DNA of 28,296 bases. It comes from Actinomyces sp. GTDB lineage: Bacteria > Actinomycetota > Actinomycetes > Actinomycetales > Actinomycetaceae. The notes under the pieces are model-generated. The model was not told where the DNA came from and did not search any database. It saw only the letters and a program-made list of their open reading frames with translations. Where the stretch lies: contig JAHACW010000028.1 in NCBI GenBank assembly GCA_018375675.1, positions 1 through 28,296 on the forward strand, in the 5' to 3' direction. Of the stretch, positions 7,002 to 15,724 are shown in pieces (the stretch's first letter is position 1; each line of letters opens with the position of its first letter). A program made the translations under genes and the position numbers.

Positions 7002-8399
7002 TCAGCCCAGGGAGTCGAAGAGGACCTGCAGGCCCTCGCCCATGGTCGGGTGCGCGATCGGCAGGAAGCGCAGCTGCTCGTAGGCCAGGCCGCCGGCCAT
7101 GGCGACGTGCACGGCCGTGATGACCTCGGAGACGTTCGGGCCGATCAGCGTGGCGCCCAGGATCTGGTGCGTGTTCGCGTCGACGACGGCCTTCCAGAAG
7201 CCCTCGCCCGCGTAGCGCATCGTCTTGGCGCGCGGAATCGCGGCCGTGGGAACCTTGGCGATACGCACGTCGAGACCGGCCTCGCGCGCCTCGCCTTCGG
7301 ACAGGCCGATGCGGGCCAGCTCGGGGGTGGCGAACACGGCGTAGGGGATCGTGCGGCCCTTCGTGGTGGTCGTCGCCTCGTCCAGGGACGCGCCGGTCAG
7401 CTGCGCGCGGATGATGCGGAAGTCCGACCAGGATGCGTGCGTGAACATCGGGGTTCCCGCGCAGTCGCCGGCCGCCCACACGCCCTCAGCGGAGGTGCGC
7501 AGGTGCTCATCGACCGCGACGAAACCGCGATCGGTCAGCTCAATCCCGGCCTCGTCCAGGCCGATGCCGTCCGTGTTGGGTACGCGACCCACGGCCACCA
7601 GGACCGCCTCGGCGGACACCGTCGAGCCGTCGGAGAGCGTCAGGGTCGTCGTGTTGCCCTCGCGCGAGGCCGACTCAGCGCGGCCGGGCACGATGCGCAC
7701 GCCGGCGGCTTCCAGACCAGCTTCGACGACGCGTGCGGCGTCCTCGTCCTCACGAGGCAGCACGTGATCACCCGAGGAGATGAGGGTGACGTCCACGCCG
7801 AACGTCGCCATCATCGACGCGAACTCCACGCCGATGTAGCTGGCGCCGATGATCGCCAGGGAGGAGGGGAGCTCCTCGAGGCGCAGGATCTCCTCGTTCG
7901 TCCACGCGCCCGACTCCCACAGGCCGGGGATCGCGGGACGCGCGGGGCGCGAGCCCAGGTTGATGAGGACACGCTCGCCACGAATCGTGCGCTCGCCGCC
8001 GTCCTGGAGAGCGACGGTCACCGTGCGCTCGCCCGTGAAGCGAGCCTCGCCGCGGATGAAGTCCAGGCCGGGGGCCGCGAACATCTTCTCGTGTGCGCCG
8101 ACCATGGCGCCGACGATGCCCTCCTTGTGGGCGCGGAGCTTGGCCAGGTCCACGCGCGCACCCTCGGTGCCGACGATACCGAACGCCTCGTCCGAGCGGG
8201 CATCGCTCAGGCGACGAGCCGAGTTGACCAGCGACTTCGTGGGGATACACGCGACGTTAATGCAGGTGCCGCCGACGAACTGGCGCTCCACCATGGCGAC
8301 CTTCCAGCCCGCCTTCGCGCGCTCCATTGCGAGGGACTTTCCGGCCTTGCCGCCGCCGACAACCAGCAGGTCGACGTTCTCGATTTCGTTCGTGGACAT
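7002..8399 (-). CDS. FAD-dependent pyridine nucleotide-disulfide oxidoreductase, RclA/MerA-like
   Basis: A 465-residue class I flavin disulfide reductase. The FAD-binding Rossmann motif is VVGGGKAGKS (~13-22). The redox-active pair lies in GGTCINVACIPTK, with C46 and C51 five apart. The NAD(P)-binding motif IIGASYIGVEFA comes near 178-190, the second FAD motif GVWAAGDC near 310, and the dimer-interface His-Glu motif HPTMGE near the C-terminus. These features give NAD(P)H-driven reduction of a thiol, metal or quinone-like substrate. The GGTCIN..CIPTK block and HPTM.E ending are closest, in my recollection, to RclA (reactive chlorine resistance) and mercuric reductase. Mycothione reductase or lipoamide dehydrogenase are less likely, since no 2-oxoacid dehydrogenase genes are nearby. 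AAGGAG precedes the ATG by about six bases. Monocistronic. Confidence 0.88.
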   Translation of the reverse strand: MSTNEIENVDLLVVGGGKAGKSLAMERAKAGWKVAMVERQFVGGTCINVACIPTKSLVNSARRLSDARSDEAFGIVGTEGARVDLAKLRAHKEGIVGAMVGAHEKMFAAPGLDFIRGEARFTGERTVTVALQDGGERTIRGERVLINLGSRPARPAIPGLWESGAWTNEEILRLEELPSSLAIIGASYIGVEFASMMATFGVDVTLISSGDHVLPREDEDAARVVEAGLEAAGVRIVPGRAESASREGNTTTLTLSDGSTVSAEAVLVAVGRVPNTDGIGLDEAGIELTDRGFVAVDEHLRTSAEGVWAAGDCAGTPMFTHASWSDFRIIRAQLTGASLDEATTTTKGRTIPYAVFATPELARIGLSEGEAREAGLDVRIAKVPTAAIPRAKTMRYAGEGFWKAVVDANTHQILGATLIGPNVSEVITAVHVAMAGGLAYEQLRFLPIAHPTMGEGLQVLFDSLG

Positions 8400-8582
8400 G
8401 TTTCTCCTTGGGTAGAACAGGGTTACCTATCTCAACGCAGTGCGCCCGGATCTATTCCATCAACCAGAAATGTCCACAAGGTGGTCACAACAGGGGTGTC
8501 TATTGTCATGATCATGTGGCTGTATGACGCTCGTTTGTCGGGTGTAGAGGATCGAAGGGTCACATAGTGATCGCGCCGTTCG

Positions 8583-8610
8583 TTCAAACCCCCTTCGGCA
8601 TGCTTAGATT
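8583..8610 (+). promoter_or_regulatory. Candidate leaderless promoter for the Phd-like gene
   Basis: TTCAAA (8583-8588) and TAGATT (8605-8610) are separated by 16 nt. The -10 ends seven nucleotides before the A of the ATG at 8617, which would therefore be the first transcribed base. No Shine-Dalgarno sequence is present, which fits leaderless translation, common in actinobacteria. Confidence 0.35.
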
Positions 8611-8616
8611 ATGGGT

Positions 8617-8871
8617 ATGAGGGCTCTAGAAATTGGTGATTTTAAAGAGGATGTGGGGGCCGCTTTGGCGCGCGCCTCATCCGGTGAAGTCGTCACGCTC
8701 ACCGAGGAAGGCCAGCCCGTCGCCGAGCTGGGTCCCGTGCGCATGTCGACCTACGCGCAGCTGCGCGAACTGGGCCTCGAGCGCCCCGCTATGGCGGACC
8801 TCGACGCCTACCAGATGCCGTCCAAGAACCTGCCCGACGGGCGGGGGATCGTCGGCAAACTGGACGATTGA
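8617..8871 (+). CDS. Phd/YefM-type antitoxin-like protein, no partner toxin visible
   Basis: An 84-residue protein beginning MRALEIGDFKEDVGAALARA and continuing SSGEVVTLTEEGQPVAELGPV. This is the Phd/YefM pattern: a short strand, a helix, then G-E-x-V-x-L-T-x-x-G-x-P-V-A. The fold dimerises, binds DNA and carries a C-terminal toxin-neutralising tail (here residues ~45-84). The ATG at 8617 is chosen over 8611 because the family starts at M-R and because of the -10 placement. The next gene downstream is convergent (hrpB), so no toxin gene follows, and none lies upstream on this strand. It may be a solitary regulator or the survivor of a lost pair. Confidence 0.75.
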   Translation: MRALEIGDFKEDVGAALARASSGEVVTLTEEGQPVAELGPVRMSTYAQLRELGLERPAMADLDAYQMPSKNLPDGRGIVGKLDD

Positions 8872-8878
8872 TCGCCCG

Positions 8879-8909
8879 GCGCGGGGGAGCCAGCGGCTAC
8901 CCCCGGCGC
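8879..8909. terminator. GC hairpin between convergent genes
   Basis: GCGCGGGGG (8879-8887) pairs with CCCCC-G-GCGC (8900-8909) with one bulged G and a 12-nt loop that contains the hrpB stop codon. It sits between the ends of the Phd-like gene (8871) and hrpB (8897). No T-run, so only moderately convincing. Confidence 0.35.
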
Positions 8910-11500
8910 TTGGCACGGTTCGTGGGCTCCGCGTGCAGCGGGTCCTCGGGCCACGGGTGCTTCGGATAGCGCCCGCGTAGCTGTGCGCGCACGTCCCGGT
9001 ACGGCCCCGCCCAAAACGACGTCAGGTCGGAGGTAACCGCCGCTGGGCGACCCGCCGGATCCGTCAGATGTAGTACCAGGGGAACGCGCCCGTCCACCAG
9101 TCGGGGCGTGTCCGTCCACCCGAAGGCCTGCTGGACCCGCAGCGTCAGCACCGGGTGTGCGCCGCTCCAGTCGACGGGACGCGTACCTCCCGCAGGAATC
9201 GTCATCTTTTCCGGCGCCAGTTCGTCCAGGCGCGCCGCCTGAGGCCACGGCAGCGTCGAGCGCAGCGCATCGAGCATCGATACGCCACTCAACGAGCCGC
9301 CCTGTGCGAGGCGCTTCGCCCAGGGAGCAAGCCACTGCGGCGCGCTACCCGCGAGGGCCTCATCCGACACGTCGGGCCACGGGGCGCCGAGCACCTCGTG
9401 GAGCACCCGCATGCGCTCACGCAGGGACGAGGCCTCCTTCCCCCAGCCCAGATCGCCCAGCCCACGCGCGGCCAGGTGCTCGGCCACCAGCGTGGTCGCC
9501 TCCTCTTCGCTCAGGGACGAGGCCGGGGCGCTCTTCAGGGGGATAGCCCCCAGGGTGCGCGTGCGGGTGGCTTTGAGAGCTCCCTTGTCGATCAAGGCCT
9601 GCGTGCGGGTCTCCAGCAGTGCCGCGCCGGCCACCAGGGCGTCCTCCTCCGACAGCGGCACCGCCGCGAGAATACGCGCGTGGCGCGAGGCCGGCGCCCG
9701 GTCAATCGAGGCCACGGCCAGCCACTCCTGCCCCTCCAGGGGAGAGCCCTGCGGCAGCTCGGCGCCCACGCCGCCCGCCAAAATGTAGGCGGCTGATCCC
9801 GGTCGGCGCCGCGCGATCCACTCCGGGTACGCCAGCGCGCACGTCAGGGCCAGCTCGTCCTCCCGCGTGCGCGAGCCTGCCTCCTGGTGCGTAGCCACAA
9901 CGGACGCGAGCGCGTCGTCCGACGCGGAATCCGGCAGACGCTGCGCCAGACGCTCCAAACGCGCCTGCGTCTCCTTCACCCGCGCCGCCTGCGCGTGCGT
10001 GCCTGCCGCGCCACTGGCGCCACCGCGACCCAGCCGACGCTCCAGCGCACCCAGGTCAGCCCCCGGCGCGCGCACGTCCTCCGACAGGAGGGCCACAAAA
10101 CGCGCCGCCTTCGACGTCCCCAGGATCGCGCTCGACGCCAGGAGGGCCCTGCCCAAGGGCGGGTCCAACGGCAGCGACGCCAGCGTGCGGCCGAGAGCGG
10201 TGGCGGCCCCGGCCTCGTCCATGGTGCCCAGGGAGGACAGGCGCTGCCCGGCGGCCTCCCACGTGCCTGCGGGTGGAGCGTCGAGCAGGGCGAGCTCCTC
10301 CACCGGGGTACCCCACGCGGCAACCTGGAGGCGCGCGTCCGTCAGGTCCTGCGTGGCGATGCCCGGCGCCGACTGCGCGGGCCTGCGGGCCACGTCCACC
10401 GAGTCCATGACGCGTACGGCGATGCCCGGGCCGGTGCGCGCGGCACGTCCCGCACGCTGCTCGAGGCGAGCGAGGGCGGCCGGCACGGTCACAAGAGACG
10501 AGAGGGAGCGACCCGCGTCGAAGCGCGGCTCGCGCGCGAGCCCCGCATCCACGACAACGGACACGCCCGGAACGGTGAGCGAAGACTCCGCGATGGAGGT
10601 GGAGAGGATGACGCGGCGACCGGCGGCGGGGGAGAGCGCGCGGTCCTGCTCGGCGGCGCTCAGCTGTCCGTGCAGCGCAAGGACCGGTATGTCTCCCAGG
10701 CGCAGGTTGCCTCGGACGGCCTCGATCTCGCCCACGCCCGGCAGGAACACGAGGACCGACCCCTCGGTGGCTGCGACCGTCTCCTCGACCGTGCGCGCCA
10801 CGTGCGCCAGGTACTCGCGGCGCACGCCCACGCGCTCGTTCCCGATCGCGCCCACCGCCTCGACGCCGCGCGGAGGGGGAGCGTAGCGCAGCTCCAGCGG
10901 AAAAATATCGCCCGGAATATCAACGAGCGCGGGCTCCTCGCCCGTCGAGGCGCGCAGGAAATCAAGCGTTCGCGAAGCCTCGAGCGTCGCCGAGGTAAGT
11001 GCGACGAAAAGGTCATCGCGCAGCGCCGAGCGGGCGTCCAACGCGAATGCCAGCGCCAGGTCAGTGTCCAGGTCGCGCTCGTGGAACTCGTCCACGATCA
11101 GAGCGGATACCCCGGGCAGCTCCGGGTCACGCTGCAGGCGGCGCAGCGCCACGCCCGGCGTCACCATCTCCACGCGCGTACGCTCGCTGACGCGCGAATC
11201 CCCGCGCACCGAATAGCCGACCTGCCCGCCGACCTCCTCGCCCAGTAGACGGGCGATCCGGCGAGCGGCAGCCCGTGCGGCCACCCTGCGCGGCTGCGTG
11301 ACGAGAACACGCCCCACCGCCGCGTCGTACTGGGCTAATGCCACCGCCACCGCGGGCGGCAGCAGCGTCGTCTTACCCGTGCCCGGAGGCGCCGTGATCA
11401 CCGCGCAGCCACCCGGCCGGGTCGCCGCCGCGATATCGCCCAGGGCGCGCGTGACCGGCAGCTGTGGCGGGTGTGAAACGAGTTCTTCGAGGGTGGGCAT
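8897..11500 (-). CDS. hrpB: ATP-dependent helicase HrpB
   Basis: An 867-residue DExH-box helicase. Motif I is APPGTGKTT (37-45), motif II is DEFH within LIVDEFHERD (137-140), and motif III is TSAT (169-172). Helicase C-terminal motifs follow: STSIAESSLT and RAGRAARTGPG. The C-terminal block WAGPYRDVRAQLRGRYPKH followed by PWPEDP is characteristic of HrpB, which has a specific C-terminal domain. Length is slightly above the E. coli protein. The enzyme is predicted to unwind RNA or DNA; its biological role is poorly defined in most bacteria. I choose ATG 11500 because the alignment to the family begins there; a GTG at 11536 is possible. No good Shine-Dalgarno is seen at either. The 138-nt gap to phoH holds the divergent start sites. 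Confidence 0.92.
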   Translation of the reverse strand: MPTLEELVSHPPQLPVTRALGDIAAATRPGGCAVITAPPGTGKTTLLPPAVAVALAQYDAAVGRVLVTQPRRVAARAAARRIARLLGEEVGGQVGYSVRGDSRVSERTRVEMVTPGVALRRLQRDPELPGVSALIVDEFHERDLDTDLALAFALDARSALRDDLFVALTSATLEASRTLDFLRASTGEEPALVDIPGDIFPLELRYAPPPRGVEAVGAIGNERVGVRREYLAHVARTVEETVAATEGSVLVFLPGVGEIEAVRGNLRLGDIPVLALHGQLSAAEQDRALSPAAGRRVILSTSIAESSLTVPGVSVVVDAGLAREPRFDAGRSLSSLVTVPAALARLEQRAGRAARTGPGIAVRVMDSVDVARRPAQSAPGIATQDLTDARLQVAAWGTPVEELALLDAPPAGTWEAAGQRLSSLGTMDEAGAATALGRTLASLPLDPPLGRALLASSAILGTSKAARFVALLSEDVRAPGADLGALERRLGRGGASGAAGTHAQAARVKETQARLERLAQRLPDSASDDALASVVATHQEAGSRTREDELALTCALAYPEWIARRRPGSAAYILAGGVGAELPQGSPLEGQEWLAVASIDRAPASRHARILAAVPLSEEDALVAGAALLETRTQALIDKGALKATRTRTLGAIPLKSAPASSLSEEEATTLVAEHLAARGLGDLGWGKEASSLRERMRVLHEVLGAPWPDVSDEALAGSAPQWLAPWAKRLAQGGSLSGVSMLDALRSTLPWPQAARLDELAPEKMTIPAGGTRPVDWSGAHPVLTLRVQQAFGWTDTPRLVDGRVPLVLHLTDPAGRPAAVTSDLTSFWAGPYRDVRAQLRGRYPKHPWPEDPLHAEPTNRAKRRG

Positions 11501-11604
11501 GGCTTCATTGTGCGTGTTCCCAGGGCGTCCATGCACCCGGGAACCATCCGCCGCGCCGCTCCGATGCGTCCGGGGTCACTGCGTAAGCGGGCACCGTGAA
11601 GCCT

Positions 11605-11629
11605 CTGGAGGGGCGCTCCAGCGTAGAAT
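11605..11629 (+). promoter_or_regulatory. Inverted repeat next to a -10 element upstream of phoH
   Basis: CTGGAG (11605-11610) and CTCCAG (11616-11621) form a perfect 6-bp inverted repeat with 5-nt spacer, followed after 2 nt by TAGAAT (11624-11629), a reasonable -10. A repressor bound here would cover the promoter. The -35 is not recognisable. Transcription would start a few bases before the ATG at 11639. Confidence 0.3.
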
Positions 11630-11638
11630 AGGAGCAGT

Positions 11639-12687
<1,049 letters not shown>

Positions 12688-12691
<4 letters not shown>

Positions 12692-13137
12692 CCGAGGTCA
12701 TCAACGAGACCGACTACGAAATCAACGAAGCCGAGTTTTCCGCGCTGGCCGACTACGTGCTTGACCAGATGCACGTCAGCTCCGACGCGGAAGTCAACAT
12801 CATCTTCATCGAGCCCGAGCCGATGGAAGACCTGCACGTGCGCTGGCTGGACCTGCCTGGCCCCACCGACGTCATGAGCTTCCCCATGGACGAGCTGCGC
12901 CCCGGCACGGCGGATCACCCCACGCCTCCCGGCATGCTCGGTGACATCTGCATCTGCCCGCAGGTCGCCGCCCGCCAGGCCGCCGAGTCCGGCCACAGCG
13001 CCGCCGAGGAGATGCTCCTCCTGGCCACGCACGGCATGCTGCACCTCCTGGGCTACGATCACGCGACCGACGCCGAGCGCGAGGTCATGTTCGCCCTCCA
13101 GCGCAAGCTCCTCCTGACCTTCCTGGCCACCCGATGA
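12688..13137 (+). CDS. ybeY: Endoribonuclease YbeY (16S rRNA maturation)
   Basis: A 149-residue metal-dependent RNase of the UPF0054 family. The zinc site HGMLHLLGYDH is intact, with H115, H119 and H125 as ligands. The conserved TDVMSFPMDE block (60-69) precedes it. YbeY acts in 16S rRNA 3' end processing and in ribosome quality control. It overlaps phoH by ATGA at its start and the corC-like gene by four bases at its end. This places rRNA maturation (YbeY), a PhoH ATPase and the ribosome-assembly GTPase Era in one transcript. Confidence 0.96.
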
Positions 13138-14489
13138 TCCTTCCCCTGCAGGTGTCCCCGGCCTCGCCGATCCTGGATGTGCCCTCCGTGGCGCTCCTGG
13201 TTCTCGCGGTCGTCGCCCTGGTGTCCGCGTCTGTCGCCCAGAGCGTCGAGCAGGCCGTCCAGCGCCTGACTCTGGCCGGCGTCGAGGACCTCATCGAGGA
13301 AGAGCGCCGGAACGCGCGCATCCTCTACGGCCTCGTCGATCACCGCCAACGCACCCTGCTGTCGCTGCGCGCCTTCCGTACATTCTGGCAGGTCGTCTTC
13401 GCCGTCATGGGCACGATCATCCTGGTCGACACCCGCCTGCCGTGGTGGGCCGTTGCCCTCATTGCGGTGTTGGTGATCGCGGCCCTGCAGCTGCTCTTCG
13501 TGTCCTTCCTGCCCGCCCAGTGGGGCGCGCGCAACCCCGAGGGTATCGCCCTGGCGGGCACCAGGTTCGCGGACCGCCTTGCGCGGCTCAGCCACCTGGT
13601 CGACCCGCTCCTGATCCGCGTGCGCTCCTCGCGCCCCGCCCCCGAGCCCACCGAGGCCCAGGTGCGTGCCGAGCTGATCTCCGACCTGCGCGAGATTGTC
13701 GACGAGGTCGGCGAACCCGAGAGCTTCGAGGAAGAGGACCGCGACATGGTCCGCTCCGTCCTGGACCTGGGGCACACGCTCGTGCGCGAGGTCATGGTGC
13801 CTCGCACGGACATGGTGACCATCGACGCCGACACGCCCGCCCCCTCCGCCCTGCGCCTGTTCGTGCGCTCCGGCTTCTCCCGCGTGCCCGTCGTGGGCGA
13901 CGACGTGGACGATATTCGCGGCATCCTGTACTTCAAGGACCTCGTGTCCCGCTGGGAGGCCACGGGTGGCCAGCTCGACATGCGCGCCGAGCAGATGATG
14001 CGCCCCGCCGAGTTCGCCGTCGAAATGAAGCCCGCGGACGACATGCTGCGCCAGATGCAGGCAGAGCGTTTCCACATGGCCATCGTCATCGACGAGTACG
14101 GCGGCGTCGCGGGCCTGGTCACGCTCGAGGACATCCTCGAGGAAGTCGTCGGCGAGCTGACCGACGAGCACGACCGCCACTCCATCGAACCCGAGGAAGT
14201 CGAGCCGGGCGTCTGGCGCGTCCCCGCACGCTACCCGATCTCCGAGCTGGGTGAGCTCCTCGACCGCGAGATCGAAGACGAGGACGTCGACTCCGTCGGC
14301 GGCCTGCTCGCCAAGGCGATTGGGCGGGTTCCCCTGCCCGGCGCGACCGGCACCCTCGCCGGCGTTTCAATGACGGCGGAAGAGGCGCGCGGGCGCCGCC
14401 GCCAAGTCTCCACCATCCTGTGCCGCCTCGACCCCGACGCGCAGCTCCTGACCCCCGACCTCAACCCCGCCGACGACAAGGACAACTGA
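13134..14489 (+). CDS. CNNM/CorC (hemolysin-like) CBS-domain membrane protein
   Basis: A 451-residue membrane protein. Hydrophobic helices lie at about 17-37, 82-98 and 104-126, giving the N-terminal CNNM (DUF21-like) region. A tandem CBS pair follows: the first begins after REVMVPRTDM (~220) and the second contains MAIVIDEYGGVAGLVTLEDI (~305-325), followed by EEVVGEL. The C-terminal ~80 residues (WRVPARYPISELGELL) are the CorC/HlyC transporter-associated domain. Members are implicated in magnesium and cobalt efflux or homeostasis; the hemolysin name is historical. It overlaps ybeY by four bases and is followed one base later by era, an arrangement conserved in actinobacteria. Substrate assignment is inferred from family. 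Confidence 0.9.
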   Translation: MILPLQVSPASPILDVPSVALLVLAVVALVSASVAQSVEQAVQRLTLAGVEDLIEEERRNARILYGLVDHRQRTLLSLRAFRTFWQVVFAVMGTIILVDTRLPWWAVALIAVLVIAALQLLFVSFLPAQWGARNPEGIALAGTRFADRLARLSHLVDPLLIRVRSSRPAPEPTEAQVRAELISDLREIVDEVGEPESFEEEDRDMVRSVLDLGHTLVREVMVPRTDMVTIDADTPAPSALRLFVRSGFSRVPVVGDDVDDIRGILYFKDLVSRWEATGGQLDMRAEQMMRPAEFAVEMKPADDMLRQMQAERFHMAIVIDEYGGVAGLVTLEDILEEVVGELTDEHDRHSIEPEEVEPGVWRVPARYPISELGELLDREIEDEDVDSVGGLLAKAIGRVPLPGATGTLAGVSMTAEEARGRRRQVSTILCRLDPDAQLLTPDLNPADDKDN

Positions 14490-14490
14490 C

Positions 14491-15723
14491 ATGCGATTCC
14501 CCTCCGACGACGAACTGATGGCCGGCCCCAACGCCTTCGGCGACGCTCGCATCGAGGTCGCCCCCGACGCCGCCGATCCGGAAGCCGACGCTCGCGCGCA
14601 GATCGACGCCGGCCTCGGCGACGAAGCCACGGACGAGGCCGGGGCGCAGCCCGGCGAGGACGAGGACTTTGACGACTCCGAGGAGGAGGACGACGAGTAC
14701 GAGGACCTCGAGGGCCTGGAGGACGAAGAGGACGCCGACCTCGATGCGTTCGAGGCGCTGACCTCGCTTGCGTCCCTGCGCGAGGACGCGGCCGCGACTA
14801 TCGAGATACCGGACTTCCCGGAGGACTTCCGTGCCGGCTTCATCTCGATCGTTGGGCGCCCCAACGTCGGGAAGTCGACCCTGACGAACGCGCTGGTCGG
14901 GCGCAAGATCGCGATCACCTCGGGCCGTCCCGAGACGACGCGCCACAACATCCGCGGCATCGTGCACGGGGATAAGTACCAGCTGGTGCTCGTGGACACC
15001 CCCGGATACCACCGCCCGCGCACGCTGCTGGGCAAGCGACTCAACGACATGGTGCGTGAGGCCCTCTCCGAGGTCGACGTTGTGCTCTTCTGCCTGCCCG
15101 CCGACCAGCGCATCGGCCCCGGCGACCAGTTCATCGCACGCGAGCTGCGCGGCATCAAGCGCCCGATCATCGCGGTGGCGACCAAGTGCGATGCCGTGCC
15201 GCGCGACCGCGTCATGAAGCACCTGCTGTCCATCGAGAAGCTGGGGGAGTGGGCCGCCATCGTCCCCGTCTCCTCCGTGGAGGGCAAGGGCATCGACCAC
15301 CTGCGCGAGGTGCTCGCGCAGACTGTGCCGCTGTCGCCGCCGCTGTACCCCGAGGGTGACGTCACCGACGAGTCCCGCGACACCCTGATCGCCGAGTTCA
15401 TCCGCGAGGCCGCCCTGGAGGGCGTGCGCGACGAACTGCCGCACTCCCTGGCCGTCCAGGTCGAGGAGATCATCGAGAGGCCGCGCCGCGAGGGTGACGA
15501 CCGCCCGCCCATGCTCGACATTCATGTGAACGTCTACGTTGAGCGCGACTCCCAGAAGGCCATCATCATCGGCCGCAAGGGCTCGCGTCTCAAGCAGATT
15601 GGCACCCAGGCCCGCGCGCACATTGAGGAGCTGCTGGGCCGCCGCGTGTACCTCGACCTGCACGTGCGCACCGCGAAGGACTGGCAGTCCGACCCGAAGA
15701 TGCTGGGACGCCTCGGGTTCTGA
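14491..15723 (+). CDS. era: GTPase Era with a long acidic N-terminal extension
   Basis: A 410-residue protein; Era is normally near 300. Residues ~113-285 are the GTPase domain: G1 GRPNVGKST (122-130), switch I with ETTRHNIRG, G3 DTPGYH, G4 TKCD and G5 SSVEG. The C-terminal KH domain holds the GxxG-type RNA-binding loop in IIIGRKGSRLKQIG. Era binds the 3' end of 16S rRNA during 30S assembly. The first ~112 residues are extra and very acidic, with a D/E-rich run at about 57-85. No ATG, GTG or TTG codon lies in frame between residue 11 and the G1 motif, so the extension cannot be an annotation artefact. G4 is TKCD where many Era proteins have NKxD. It starts one base after the corC-like stop and ends one base before uvrA2. 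Confidence 0.95.
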   Translation: MRFPSDDELMAGPNAFGDARIEVAPDAADPEADARAQIDAGLGDEATDEAGAQPGEDEDFDDSEEEDDEYEDLEGLEDEEDADLDAFEALTSLASLREDAAATIEIPDFPEDFRAGFISIVGRPNVGKSTLTNALVGRKIAITSGRPETTRHNIRGIVHGDKYQLVLVDTPGYHRPRTLLGKRLNDMVREALSEVDVVLFCLPADQRIGPGDQFIARELRGIKRPIIAVATKCDAVPRDRVMKHLLSIEKLGEWAAIVPVSSVEGKGIDHLREVLAQTVPLSPPLYPEGDVTDESRDTLIAEFIREAALEGVRDELPHSLAVQVEEIIERPRREGDDRPPMLDIHVNVYVERDSQKAIIIGRKGSRLKQIGTQARAHIEELLGRRVYLDLHVRTAKDWQSDPKMLGRLGF

Positions 15724-15724
15724 C

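Noticed and set aside
8505..8525. Palindrome CATGATCATG upstream of the Phd-like gene.
   Set aside because: Ten bases of symmetry can occur by chance, and it is not placed at a recognisable promoter element.
6870..8567. Long plus-strand open frame opposite the flavin reductase gene.
   Set aside because: It is the complement shadow of a well-motivated coding region; its protein is low in hydrophobic blocks and rich in R, G and A, with no domain.
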